Shown here: one piece after another, positions 9,845 to 19,006 of the stretch
How the letters are laid out: each line of letters begins with the position of its first letter
Numbering within the stretch: the first letter of the stretch is position 1
NCBI RefSeq assembly: GCF_000520995.1
Contig: NZ_JACA01000001.1
Location: 558,001 to 622,000 of the forward strand
DNA: 64,000 nucleotides
DNA from: Aquimarina macrocephali JAMB N27
GTDB taxonomy: Bacteria; Bacteroidota; Bacteroidia; Flavobacteriales; Flavobacteriaceae
Direction of reading: 5' to 3'
Notes under the pieces: model-generated
What the model was told of the DNA's origin: nothing
Databases searched by the model: none
The model's input: the letters and a program-made list of their open reading frames with translations, nothing else
Translations under genes and position numbers: made by a program

Positions 9845-10064
9845 TTAGTTAGGTATTTATGTCCCTTTAAAAAGCAATAATAATGAAACCATAATAAGCA
9901 TACAAAATAATCGTAATAGTATTTGTAAATAGAAAAGCAATAACAAGCTGAAAATTAATATATAACTATAGCTAAAAAACTAAGTACATTCATAAAAAAA
10001 TATTCATTTACATTTTAAAAGAGTATTGTTTCTAGTTTCTTTGCTCTTTAAATTAAAAAGCAAA

Positions 10065-10844
10065 ATGATAGTAACATATAAAGGGATTAAAGTAAATTAT
10101 AACACCTCTGGAAAAGGTACTCCTATAATCTTTCTACATGGGTTTCTAGAAAATTCTACTATGTGGGAAGAAACCATCGACCTTATATCAAGTACATATC
10201 ATTGCATTTCGATAGATCTTTTAGGTCATGGTCATACCGAGTGTATCGGATATATACATACTATGGAGGATATGGCACAAGCAATCAAGGTTGTTTTAGA
10301 TCATCTAGATATCTCTACGGCTTCTTTTGTAGGTCATTCTATGGGAGGATATGTAGCTCTCGCATGCATAGATCTTTTTCCAGATATAGTTTCAGGATTA
10401 GTATTGTTAAATTCTACCTCATTTCCTGATAGTGCCGAGAGAAAACAAAACCGTAGTAGAGCTATTGATATTGTCAAGAATAGTCCTAATGCATATACCA
10501 GCATGGCAATTGCTAATCTTTTTGCCGAAGAAAACCGATTGCGATTTGCCGACAAAATAAATATAATCAAAGATCAGGCTTCAATGATTTCTTTGCAAGG
10601 AATTATCTCTGGTTTAGAAGGAATGAAAGTAAGAAAAGATCATACATCTCTTTTGTCCAATTTTAATAAGCCTAAAATCATATTTGCCGGAACCAAAGAT
10701 CCTATATTATTATATGATCAAAGTATTAAAGAATCTAAACAATGTAATATCAATCTTGTTAGTTTTGATGGAGGGCATATGTCATATTTGGAGAATAAGG
10801 ACGAATATGTTGCAGAACTTTACCAGTTTCTGAACTCTTTTTAA
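10065..10844 (+). CDS. Alpha/beta-fold hydrolase
   Basis: The 259-residue cytosolic protein has the full alpha/beta hydrolase triad: nucleophile S92 in GHSMGG, D212 (GTKDPI) and H238 (GGHMSY). The oxyanion-hole segment is LHGFLEN (about 24-30). I start at the ATG at 10065 (MIVTYKGIKVNYN), where the first beta-strand begins. A TTG at 10026 would only add a non-conserved 13-residue stretch. The closest functional families are esterases, MenH-like or haloperoxidase-like hydrolases; the substrate is unknown. It is divergent from brnQ. Confidence 0.88.
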   Translation: MIVTYKGIKVNYNTSGKGTPIIFLHGFLENSTMWEETIDLISSTYHCISIDLLGHGHTECIGYIHTMEDMAQAIKVVLDHLDISTASFVGHSMGGYVALACIDLFPDIVSGLVLLNSTSFPDSAERKQNRSRAIDIVKNSPNAYTSMAIANLFAEENRLRFADKINIIKDQASMISLQGIISGLEGMKVRKDHTSLLSNFNKPKIIFAGTKDPILLYDQSIKESKQCNINLVSFDGGHMSYLENKDEYVAELYQFLNSF

Positions 10845-10912
10845 TACAAATCTTAGAAGATAATAAACCCATTTTTGGTTTCTTTAAAAACCAGACAGTT
10901 TTATACATTTCT

Positions 10913-10968
10913 TAGACGAAATACCTTTTTCGTAGTCAAAAAACACTACAAAAGGAGTATTTCGACTA
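10913..10968. repeat. Long imperfect stem-loop in spacer
   Basis: Two 24-nt arms (10913-10936 and 10945-10968) pair almost fully. The core is CGAAATAC with GTATTTCG, and the inner part is GTAGT with ACTAC. There is one A/A mismatch, two single-base bulges and an 8-nt A-rich loop. No T-run follows on either strand, so it does not look like a simple terminator. A shorter hairpin (TGGTTT/AAACCA, 10875-10892) precedes it. Confidence 0.6.
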
Positions 10969-11091
10969 AAAATCAATGATTTATGGTGATTTTTTCTTAC
11001 AAAAATGCAGATAATAATAAAAAAAAGATTATTATTGTATTGATAATGAACCCATAACCCTTTTCTATGAATTTTTAACCCCCTAAGAATA

Positions 11092-11361
11092 ATGAAAAAA
11101 ACTACCCCATCCTCCGCATTTTCTTTTTCAAAAATTTACTGCTCTCTATTTGGCCATGACTATCTTCTTTCTAAAAATGTTACTCATCACATTAAAGAAT
11201 ATACCTGTTCGCACTGTGGTGAACAAGCTACTACTAATAGTAGAGGACGATTAGAAGCAATGACACCTAAATTAAAAGAAATTAATAATGCTTTAGCCTC
11301 TGTGCATGCTAAGAAACAGGCAAGAACTAATCGTGATACTCCATTTCAGGCAGCTTCATAA
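11092..11361 (+). CDS. Small zinc-ribbon-like protein (DUF1660-like pattern)
   Basis: This 89-residue protein has the pattern C-x-LFGHDY followed by CSHCGE, so three Cys plus His residues (FGHDY, THHIKEY) could bind one zinc ion. The arrangement recalls the DUF1660 family of small proteins first noted in phages (Cx2LFGHx..CxxCG). The C-terminal half is basic and Gln/Ala-rich without a clear fold. It stands alone after a 247-bp spacer that carries a strong stem-loop, and it converges on thiL with only 7 nt between the stop codons. Function unknown; a nucleic-acid or protein-binding role is only inferred from the ribbon. Confidence 0.65.
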   Translation: MKKTTPSSAFSFSKIYCSLFGHDYLLSKNVTHHIKEYTCSHCGEQATTNSRGRLEAMTPKLKEINNALASVHAKKQARTNRDTPFQAAS

Positions 11362-11368
11362 TTATTAA

Positions 11369-12415
11369 TTATTCCTCGATTGGATTCCAACCCTGAGCCT
11401 GTATGGCTATCTTTTCATTTGCTCTGGTTACTAGTCCTATTCCACTTTTCTCATCTGTTATATGACCTATAACTGTAAGACTGGGATTTGCTTTTATTTT
11501 AGGATAATCTTCTTGTTTCATTGTAAACAGTAATTCATAATCTTCTCCTCCATTTAGTGCTACTGTTGTACTATTCATTTTAAATTCTTCGCATGTAGAT
11601 ATAACTGTAGGGTCTAATGGGATTTTTTCCTCATATAAATTTACTCCAACTTTAGATTGAGAACAAAGATGTATTATTTCTGATGATAGTCCATCACTTA
11701 TGTCAATCATACTTGTTGGTTTTACATCTAATGCTTTAAGAAGTTCTGATATGTCTTTACGTGCTTCTGGTTTAAGTTGTCTCTCAATGATGTAAGCATA
11801 TTGATCCAGGTCTGGTTGCGAATTAGGGTTAACCTCATAAACTTGCTTCTCTCTCTCTAATACCTGAAGCCCTAAATATGCTGCTCCCAAATCACCAGTT
11901 ACAACCAGAAGGTCATTTTCTTTGGCCCCACCACGATATACCAAATCTTCTTCATTTGCATATCCAACAGCCGTAATACTAATAAGTAAACCGGTTGTTG
12001 AAGAAGTTGTATCTCCTCCTACTACATCTACATTATAAATCTTTGCTGCAGTTTCAATTCCTGCGTATAATTCTTCTAATGCTTCCAAAGGAAACCTGTT
12101 TGATACTGCAATAGAAACTGTAATTTGTGATGCTGTTGCATTCATTGCATAAACATCAGAAAGATTAACCACCACTGCTTTATATCCTAAATGCTTTAAT
12201 GGAACATATGACAAATCAAAATGTACTCCTTCTATCAATAAATCTGTTGTTAATACGCATTTTTTATTTTTAAAATCCAAAACTGCTGCATCATCCCCAA
12301 TCCCAAGAGAAGTTGTTTTTTGGTTGATCTCAAAATTCTTGGTCAAATGATTAATCAGTCCAAACTCTCCTAATTCCGATAGTTGTGTCTTTGGTGTATT
12401 CTTATCTTCAATCAT
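11369..12415 (-). CDS. thiL: Thiamine-monophosphate kinase
   Basis: The 348-residue cytosolic enzyme phosphorylates thiamine monophosphate to thiamine pyrophosphate, the last step of TPP synthesis. Seen: LGIGDDAAVLDF near the N-terminus (Mg-ATP binding Asp pair), TTDLLIEGVHFD, the VVNLSDVYAMNA segment, VGGDTTSS, VTGDLGAAYLG, MIDISDGLSSEI and LNGGEDYELLF, all characteristic of the PurM-like ThiL fold. Length is normal. The N-terminus MIEDKNTPKTQLSELGEFGLI supports the chosen ATG. No other thi genes are in the window. Confidence 0.96.
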   Translation of the reverse strand: MIEDKNTPKTQLSELGEFGLINHLTKNFEINQKTTSLGIGDDAAVLDFKNKKCVLTTDLLIEGVHFDLSYVPLKHLGYKAVVVNLSDVYAMNATASQITVSIAVSNRFPLEALEELYAGIETAAKIYNVDVVGGDTTSSTTGLLISITAVGYANEEDLVYRGGAKENDLLVVTGDLGAAYLGLQVLEREKQVYEVNPNSQPDLDQYAYIIERQLKPEARKDISELLKALDVKPTSMIDISDGLSSEIIHLCSQSKVGVNLYEEKIPLDPTVISTCEEFKMNSTTVALNGGEDYELLFTMKQEDYPKIKANPSLTVIGHITDEKSGIGLVTRANEKIAIQAQGWNPIEE

Positions 12416-12419
12416 TTTG

Positions 12420-12446
12420 CAAAGGTAGGTAACAAAGTGATTTCAA
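12420..12446 (-). promoter_or_regulatory. Putative promoter of thiL placing the start at or next to the ATG
   Basis: On the minus strand a TACCTTTG box (12427-12420) ends only 4 nt before the thiL ATG (12415). A TTG (12446-12444) lies 16 nt upstream of the box. If used, transcription would start at or within a few bases of the initiation codon, giving a leaderless or nearly leaderless mRNA. Confidence 0.4.
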
Positions 12447-12564
12447 TTCATAAAAAACTTCTGATTTTTCAACCCTCTAAACTTAACACTAGGAGTCTTG
12501 TAGCTTGGGGATATTAAAACAATACTCAAAAAAGTTTAGTACATTTATTAAAATTGAAAACATT

Positions 12565-13815
12565 ATGAAAAGGTATTTTATATGCGAATTGTTATTATTT
12601 GCAGCTTTTATAAGTTGTAGTAGTGACGACAATGGTAATGACGTTTTTAATAATCCGCCTGTTGCTACAAATGATGTTAAATCTGGCCCCTGTGAAAATG
12701 GTCTTGCGGGTGGGTTTTACCCTTGTAGCGGATATGATCTGATCACTAGAATATCGTTGACAGAAATGTCTGCGGGTGCTGGCAATGATAGCTGGGGGTG
12801 GACAGACTCGCAAAGTGGTAAAGAATATGCATTAATAGGGCTGGACAATGGTACGGCTTTCATAGATATTTCTACACCTGATAGTCCAATATATTTAGGC
12901 AAACTACCAACCGCAACTGTAAATAGTCCGTGGAGGGATGTAAAAGTCTATCAAGATCACGCTTTTATTGTAAGTGAGGCTACCAATCATGGAATGCAGG
13001 TTTTCGATCTTACAAGACTACGAAATGTAACAAACCCGCCTCAGACCTTTACTTCTGATACGCATTTTACCGATTTTGGAAGTGCACATAATATTGTTAT
13101 TAATGAAGATTCTGGATTTGCATATGCAGTAGGAACAAGTAGGTTCGGAACTTATCGAGGAGGTCCTGTATTTATTAATATACAAGATCCTAAAAATCCA
13201 ATTGCTGCAGGAGGTTTTCTTTCTACAGGAGATAGAGCTTATAGTCACGATGCACAAGCAATTAACTATCAAGGACCTGATACCGATTATACGGGTAAAG
13301 AAATATTAATTGGTAGTAATGAGATAGAAGTTGTAATCGCAGATATTACAGATAAAAATAATCCTGTTACGATATCAACTATTAAATATACAGACGTAGG
13401 GTATACTCATCAAGGATGGTTTACAGAAGACATGAGATATTTTATATTAGGCGACGAAACCGATGAACAAGGAGTTGGATTTAATACCAGAACTATAGTT
13501 TTTGATTTTGAAGATCTTGATAACCCTAAGTTTCATATGAATTATACGGGTCCTACAGCTGCCGTAGATCATAATGGATATGTAAAGGGAAATCTATTTT
13601 ATCTGGCAAATTATAGAGCTGGAATTAGAATACTTGACATTTCTGATATCGGGAATAAAAATATGACAGAAATTGGTTTTTTTGACACTTTCCCATCAAG
13701 TGATAGTGCAAATTTTAATGGGGTATGGAATGTATACCCTTATTTTCAAAGTGGAAATATTGTGATTAGTGATATCCAAGGAGGGTTTTTATTGATTCGA
13801 AAGAGTACTCCGTAA
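12565..13815 (+). CDS. LVIVD-repeat (choice-of-anchor B) beta-propeller lipoprotein
   Basis: This 416-residue protein is a lipoprotein (lipobox FISC followed by SSDDNG). The ATG at 12565 gives a proper signal peptide, whereas a TTG at 12505 would add 20 unlikely residues. After a linker comes CENGLAG..YPC and a series of blades such as GTAFIDIS, VFDLTRLRN, VFINIQDPKNP, IVIADIT and RILDISDIG, the LVIVD motif of choice-of-anchor B propellers. Each blade carries His or Asp residues in conserved positions (SEATNHGMQ, GSAHNIVINED, YSHDAQ, THQGWFTED, VDHNGY), which might bind metal (inference). The next gene encodes a close paralogue exported by a different route. No enzymatic role is known. Confidence 0.85.
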   Translation: MKRYFICELLLFAAFISCSSDDNGNDVFNNPPVATNDVKSGPCENGLAGGFYPCSGYDLITRISLTEMSAGAGNDSWGWTDSQSGKEYALIGLDNGTAFIDISTPDSPIYLGKLPTATVNSPWRDVKVYQDHAFIVSEATNHGMQVFDLTRLRNVTNPPQTFTSDTHFTDFGSAHNIVINEDSGFAYAVGTSRFGTYRGGPVFINIQDPKNPIAAGGFLSTGDRAYSHDAQAINYQGPDTDYTGKEILIGSNEIEVVIADITDKNNPVTISTIKYTDVGYTHQGWFTEDMRYFILGDETDEQGVGFNTRTIVFDFEDLDNPKFHMNYTGPTAAVDHNGYVKGNLFYLANYRAGIRILDISDIGNKNMTEIGFFDTFPSSDSANFNGVWNVYPYFQSGNIVISDIQGGFLLIRKSTP

Positions 13816-14134
13816 AAATATAAATTAATTATGTTTTATAACATAATCTTATCCTCTGTATAGACCAAAATATAATAGCAGTCAAAAACTTTAATTGCTC
13901 TTTATAGATTTTGCTTAAAATTGAAAAATACATATCACTTTAATACAATTCTTCATTTTTTAACTCATAATTATGTGAAAAAATGTTAAAAAATGTTAAA
14001 GTAATGCAAACTACACATAGAATTCACAAATACCTAAACATAAAATCGATAAATTAGTTAATTATTTAAAAATTAAACTATTAGCGTATGACATAAACTT
14101 CAATTTCTAAACAAACTCTTAAACCACAAACTCA
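13816..14134 (+). other. Intergenic spacer between the two LVIVD genes
   Basis: This 319-bp stretch has no gene. It holds a weak 8-bp hairpin just after the stop (ATTATGTT/AACATAAT, 13828-13847) without a T-run. It also has a tandem direct repeat AAATGTTAAA at 13981-13990 and 13991-14000. No consensus promoter is clear, though the spacer must carry the start signal of the downstream operon. Confidence 0.5.
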
Positions 14135-16837
14135 ATGAAAAATTTAACTACTCTTCTGCTGTTAATATCAGCAGTATTCTCTTATGGTCAGACCCCTTGT
14201 CAAAACGGGCTGGCAGGTTCTTATCCTTGTAACGATTACGATTTAATGTCTCACATCACTCTATCTCAGATGAGTGCCACAGCCGGTAATGATAGCTGGG
14301 GATGGACAGATCCACAAAACGGTAATGAATATGCAATTATTGGTTTAAATAACGGAACCGCATTTATAAACATTTCAAACCCAACTAATCCCGTTTATCT
14401 TGGTAAATTGCCAACAGCTACCTCTAATAGTTCTTGGAGAGATGTAAAAGTGTATAAAAATCATGCTTTTATAGTAAGTGAAGCTTCAAATCACGGAATG
14501 CAGGTTTTTGATCTTACAAGATTGCGTAACGTAGCAAATCCTCCTCAAAATTTTACCGCAGATAAAAGGTATACAGAATTCGGAAATGCTCATAACATTG
14601 TAATCAATGAAGATTCTGGATATGCCTATGTTGTAGGGGCTCAAAGAAATTCTGGTCCTTATAAAGGAGGACCTCTTTTTATTAACATTCAAGATCCTAA
14701 AAACCCTACTAACGCAGGGGGACTTTTATCAGGGGGTCAACGTGCATATACTCATGATGCCCAGGTTATTACTTATAATGGTCCGGATAGTGACTATACA
14801 GGAAAAGAAATTCTAATCGGTAGCAACGAAATTGAAATCGTAATAGCCGATATTACCAATAAATCAAATCCTAAAACAATATCAACCATAAAATATTCTG
14901 ATGTTAAATATACTCACCAAGGGTGGTTTACAGAAGATTTGAAATATTTTATATTGGGAGATGAACTCGATGAACAAGGAGTTGGTTTTAATACAAAAAC
15001 AATAGTTTTTGATTTTCAGGATTTAGATAATCCAAAATTTCATTTTAATTATTTTGGCCCTACACCTGCTACAGATCATAATGGATATGTAAAAGGTAAT
15101 TTATTCTACTTGGCAAATTATAGAGCAGGGATAAGGGTTATAGATATTTCTAACATTGGAACCAAAACCATGACAGAGGTAGGGTTTTTTGATACTTATA
15201 CCTCTAGTAATAGTGTAACTATGGATGGTGTGTGGAATGTATACCCCTATTTCAATAGCGGAAACATTGTTATAAGTGATATTCAAGGAGGGTTTTTCTT
15301 AATACGAAAAAGTGCACCAGCCGTATGCCAGGCAACCGTTCCTACAGGTGTCGGATCTTCTAATATAAATGCAACTTCTGCTACTATTAATTGGACAAGT
15401 GTTGCCAACGCTACTTATGATTTAAGATATCGTCAAACAGGTACTTCTTCCTGGACAACAACCGCAGTAAACGGAACTTCTAATACTATAACTGGTTTGT
15501 CTGCCACTACATCTTATGAAGCACAAGTAAGAAGTAAATGTCAAGACGGCACTTCTTCTAATTACAGTGGTTCTGTTAATTTCACAACTACAGATGTTCA
15601 AGTGAATTATTGTAATTCTAATGGAAATAGTGTTTCTGATGAATATATTAGTAATGTATCTATTGGGAGTATAAATAATACATCCGGGGCATCCAGTGGT
15701 GGTTATGAAGACAACACCTCTATATCTACTAGTCTTGCAAAAGGCACATCACATACAATTACAATCACTCCAACATGGTCGGGTACAGTATATAGTGAAG
15801 GATATAGTGTATGGATCGATTTTAACCAAGATGGTGATTTTGTAGATTCTGGAGAACAAGTATGGTCACAGAATGCAACGAGAACTACTCCTGTTAGTGG
15901 AACATTTTCAATCCCATCTAGTGCATCAGCAGTATCGACCAGAATGCGTGTCTCTATGAAATATAATTCTGTCCCAACATCCTGTGAATCGTTCCAATAT
16001 GGTGAGGTAGAAGATTATACAGTTACTATTACCGAAGGTAGTGGTAATGTTTGTGCCGGTGGAGTATCCTCATTCCCATACAATGAAAGTTTTGAAAACA
16101 CTTTAGGTTTGTGGACACAATCATCATCAGATGATATCAATTGGACAGTAGATACTAATGGAACTCCATCAAGAAATACAGGACCATCAAGTGCAAGTCA
16201 GGGAACATATTATCTCTATGTAGAGGCTTCTGGAAATGGAACAGGGTTTCCTAGTAAACGTGCAATACTAACATCTCCTTGTTTTGACTTAAGTGGTACT
16301 GCTTCTCCTGCATTCACATTTACATATCATATGTTTGGCGCATCTGATATGGGGAGCATAGCAGTTGAAGCATCAACAAATGATGGTGCTTCATGGACAA
16401 GCATCTGGAGTAAAACCGGTAATCAAGGAAATTCCTGGAATACCATTAATCTTGATCTTTCTCAATATATTGGTGAAGCTTTAAAACTAAGATTTAATAG
16501 AGTTACAGGGGCTACCTGGCAAGCTGATATCGCCATTGATAATATTTCTCTTACAACCAGTGTTGCTGCTAACTCTTCTTTGGTTTCAACAGAAAACATA
16601 TCTTTTTCGGTCTTCCCAAATCCGGTTCAGGGATCGATCATGAATGTATTTATGGGTGACAAAAGTGCTTCTAAAGAACCTTCAAATTTTGAAATCAAAA
16701 ATTTTGTAGGGCAATTAGTAGGTAAAGGAGTCGTTAAAAATACAATAGATGTTTCCAATTTGAAAACAGGAGTTTACTTTTTACAAATCACCACCAAAAA
16801 ACAAGGTGTTATTACCAAGCGTTTTGTAAAAAAATAA
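14135..16837 (+). CDS. T9SS-exported LVIVD propeller with FN3, GEVED and jelly-roll domains
   Basis: The 900-residue surface or secreted protein begins with a Sec signal (ends VFSYGQ). Residues about 20-395 form an LVIVD propeller closely similar to the lipoprotein at 12565, including CQNGLAG.YPC and the same His positions. Then come a fibronectin type III domain (about 400-485), a GEVED domain (about 490-633, ending QYGEVEDYTVTI) and a MAM/choice-of-anchor J jelly-roll (about 645-810). The last part is a T9SS type A sorting domain (about 824-900, VFPNPV..GQLVGKG..LKTGVYFLQITTK..TKRFVKK). GEVED and jelly-roll domains commonly bind surface ligands. Only 22 nt separate it from the next gene, so it likely heads the operon to 20050. 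Confidence 0.9.
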   Translation: MKNLTTLLLLISAVFSYGQTPCQNGLAGSYPCNDYDLMSHITLSQMSATAGNDSWGWTDPQNGNEYAIIGLNNGTAFINISNPTNPVYLGKLPTATSNSSWRDVKVYKNHAFIVSEASNHGMQVFDLTRLRNVANPPQNFTADKRYTEFGNAHNIVINEDSGYAYVVGAQRNSGPYKGGPLFINIQDPKNPTNAGGLLSGGQRAYTHDAQVITYNGPDSDYTGKEILIGSNEIEIVIADITNKSNPKTISTIKYSDVKYTHQGWFTEDLKYFILGDELDEQGVGFNTKTIVFDFQDLDNPKFHFNYFGPTPATDHNGYVKGNLFYLANYRAGIRVIDISNIGTKTMTEVGFFDTYTSSNSVTMDGVWNVYPYFNSGNIVISDIQGGFFLIRKSAPAVCQATVPTGVGSSNINATSATINWTSVANATYDLRYRQTGTSSWTTTAVNGTSNTITGLSATTSYEAQVRSKCQDGTSSNYSGSVNFTTTDVQVNYCNSNGNSVSDEYISNVSIGSINNTSGASSGGYEDNTSISTSLAKGTSHTITITPTWSGTVYSEGYSVWIDFNQDGDFVDSGEQVWSQNATRTTPVSGTFSIPSSASAVSTRMRVSMKYNSVPTSCESFQYGEVEDYTVTITEGSGNVCAGGVSSFPYNESFENTLGLWTQSSSDDINWTVDTNGTPSRNTGPSSASQGTYYLYVEASGNGTGFPSKRAILTSPCFDLSGTASPAFTFTYHMFGASDMGSIAVEASTNDGASWTSIWSKTGNQGNSWNTINLDLSQYIGEALKLRFNRVTGATWQADIAIDNISLTTSVAANSSLVSTENISFSVFPNPVQGSIMNVFMGDKSASKEPSNFEIKNFVGQLVGKGVVKNTIDVSNLKTGVYFLQITTKKQGVITKRFVKK

Positions 16838-16859
16838 TGTCTTTAAAATATACTAACAA

Positions 16860-18224
16860 ATGAATCGCTCTAAATTCTTATTCAATGTACTTCTCGTCTG
16901 TATTGCAACATTAGTTTTAATTGCTTGTGGTAGCGATGATGAAGATAATGTGACACCCGTTCCTCCTTTAGAAGGGTTTTTGGGTGAAATAGACTGGGTA
17001 AAAACATTTGGAGGAAGTAATGAAGATAATGCCCTATCAGTAGTTGAAACTACTGATGGGGGTTATGCAATAGCTGGATATACCCAAAGCATTGATGGAG
17101 ATATTACAGATAAAACTGCTCCAGATAGTGATTATTGGTTACTCAAAATAACTAAAGAAGGAGAAATTTCGTGGAGTAAAACTTATGGAGGCTCTGGAGA
17201 TGAAAGAGGAGAAAAAATCATTCAAACTACCGATGGAGGATTTGCGTTGGTAGGATATAGCAGAAGTGCCGATGAAGATGTAAGTGCAAATGCCGGATTA
17301 CAAGACTACTGGATCGTAAAAACAGATGCTTCGGGAGGTATACAATGGGAAAAGAGTTTTGGATTTCCTGGAATAGACAGAGCCTTTTCTGTTGTACAAA
17401 CTCGTGATGGTGGATACTTTATTACAGGTTTTCTTGATGTAACTGCTAGTGGTGGAGAAGGCAATGACAACAAAAGTGGTTTTTCAAAACACGGAGTGGG
17501 AGAATTCTGGGGTATTAAACTCAACTCTTCTGGAGAAAAAGAGTGGCGACGTTTTTTTGGGGGTACCAATAATGATCGTAGTTATGATGTAGTACAAACT
17601 CAAGATGATGGATTTTTAATGATAGGATCTTCAGAAAGTATTGATTTTGATGTTACTGGTAGTAAAGGAAGCTATGATTTTTGGGCCGTAAAAATTAATA
17701 AAGAAGGTACCAAATTATGGGAAAAATCATTTGGAGGATCAGAGATTGACGTAGGTTACGCAATTGCAGCTACCGGTGATGGGAAATTTCTTATCGTAGG
17801 AGATTCCAGAAGTGTAGATGGTGATATTTCTAGTGCTAATGGAAATGCTGATCTTTGGTTGATACAAATAGATGGCAATGGTAATTTACTTTGGCAAAAA
17901 TCATTGGGAGGTACCGCTTTTGATACCGGAAGAGCTATCTCCAAAATGCAAAATGGCGGTTTTATTATTACAGGTAACTCTAGAAGTAATGACATCGATG
18001 TGGCACAAAACAAAGGGCAAAGTGATGTATGGAGTATGATAATAACCTCTAATGGAGAAATCCAATGGAAACTGGCCAGTGGTGGTAGCGAAGCAGAATT
18101 TGGAGAAGGCTGCATAGAAACAAGCGACAAAAAAATAGTTGTTGTAGGTAATTCTGAAAGTAGTGACTTTGATGTCCCTGGTAATAAGGGATCCAAAGAC
18201 CTATTAATTATTAAATATAAATAA
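16860..18224 (+). CDS. Secreted lipoprotein with W-K-x-GG / DGGY propeller-like repeats
   Basis: This 454-residue lipoprotein (signal peptide ending LIACGSDDED) consists of about seven ~55-residue repeats. Each reads roughly W-x-K-t-fGGs-x-x-D-x-a-x-s/a-v-x-x-T-x-DGG-y/f-x-i-x-G-x-S-x-S-x-D-x-D, for example VKTFGGSNEDNALSVVETTD and QKSLGGTAFDTGRAISKMQN. The pattern resembles Bacteroidota 'delta-60/Kelch-like' beta-propeller proteins. No catalytic residues are evident. It lies inside the operon with the T9SS propeller (22 nt upstream) and the MbnP-like gene (5 nt downstream), so it probably acts at the same cell surface. Exact family not recognised. Confidence 0.75.
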   Translation: MNRSKFLFNVLLVCIATLVLIACGSDDEDNVTPVPPLEGFLGEIDWVKTFGGSNEDNALSVVETTDGGYAIAGYTQSIDGDITDKTAPDSDYWLLKITKEGEISWSKTYGGSGDERGEKIIQTTDGGFALVGYSRSADEDVSANAGLQDYWIVKTDASGGIQWEKSFGFPGIDRAFSVVQTRDGGYFITGFLDVTASGGEGNDNKSGFSKHGVGEFWGIKLNSSGEKEWRRFFGGTNNDRSYDVVQTQDDGFLMIGSSESIDFDVTGSKGSYDFWAVKINKEGTKLWEKSFGGSEIDVGYAIAATGDGKFLIVGDSRSVDGDISSANGNADLWLIQIDGNGNLLWQKSLGGTAFDTGRAISKMQNGGFIITGNSRSNDIDVAQNKGQSDVWSMIITSNGEIQWKLASGGSEAEFGEGCIETSDKKIVVVGNSESSDFDVPGNKGSKDLLIIKYK

Positions 18225-18229
18225 ACACA

Positions 18230-18997
18230 ATGAAAAATATAATATACATCCTCATAGCAACATTGGTCATCGTTTCTTCCTGTAAAAATGACGACGAGGG
18301 AACGACAAAAACCTTTGGAAATGTTGTACTTGATTTAAAAAACACAATAAATAGTAATGGTATCGAATTAACTACTGATTCTTATACTAACGGAAGTAAT
18401 GAAGTCTATATCATTTCAGAATTAAAATATATTATAAGTAATGTTGTTTTAATTAAAGCTAATGGTGAGGAGTTTACGTATCCTGTAGATCGAAGCTATT
18501 TCTTAATTAACGAAGAAGTTTTAGAAAGCAAAAAAGTAAACCTTTCTGATATTAGTGCAGGACAATACACTAAAATCAGGTTTGGTTTTGGGGTTGATCA
18601 ATCAAAATATCCACTTAACGGAATGGCGAACTTTATTCCTACCGCAGAAGAAAGCGGAATGTTATGGAGTTGGTCTGCCGGATATAAATTCCTTAAATTT
18701 GAAGGAACATATACCACAAATGGTGGAGCTAGTACTGATTTTTTAATTCATGTAGGAAGTCATGGTACCACTTTAGACAACTATAAAGAAATAACACTCG
18801 AATTACCCAGCACATTGACCATTGAAGAATCAAAATCACCAGAAGTGGCAATTAATGTGGATATTGCAAAAATATTTGATGGTACAAATACGCATTCACT
18901 AGAGGTAAAAAACAGTATTCAGGTAGATGCAGAATTTGCTCCAAAAATTGCAGAAAATATAAGTACTATGTTTACTGCATCTAGTGTATCTAATTAA
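18230..18997 (+). CDS. MbnP-like lipoprotein
   Basis: This 255-residue lipoprotein (lipidated Cys18, VSSCKNDDEG) matches the MbnP family. Seen: an initial beta-strand VVLDLKNTINSNGIEL, the segment EVYIISELKYIISNVVLI, FGFGVDQSKYP, the hallmark MLWSWSAGYKFLKFEG (W146 and W148) and FLIHVGSHG. In characterised MbnP/CorA proteins a Trp is converted to kynurenine by a partner di-heme enzyme (MbnH) and the protein binds copper. The di-heme gene follows after only 9 nt, exactly the expected partner. Which Trp is modified here, and whether copper is bound, is inference. The upstream spacing of 5 nt suggests translational coupling. Confidence 0.87.
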   Translation: MKNIIYILIATLVIVSSCKNDDEGTTKTFGNVVLDLKNTINSNGIELTTDSYTNGSNEVYIISELKYIISNVVLIKANGEEFTYPVDRSYFLINEEVLESKKVNLSDISAGQYTKIRFGFGVDQSKYPLNGMANFIPTAEESGMLWSWSAGYKFLKFEGTYTTNGGASTDFLIHVGSHGTTLDNYKEITLELPSTLTIEESKSPEVAINVDIAKIFDGTNTHSLEVKNSIQVDAEFAPKIAENISTMFTASSVSN

Positions 18998-19006
18998 AGT
19001 AATATT

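Noticed and set aside
17306-18196. Minus-strand frames in the repeat lipoprotein gene
   Set aside because: They mirror the repeat-rich gene on the plus strand; the antisense products are Pro/Ser/Leu-rich with no domain.
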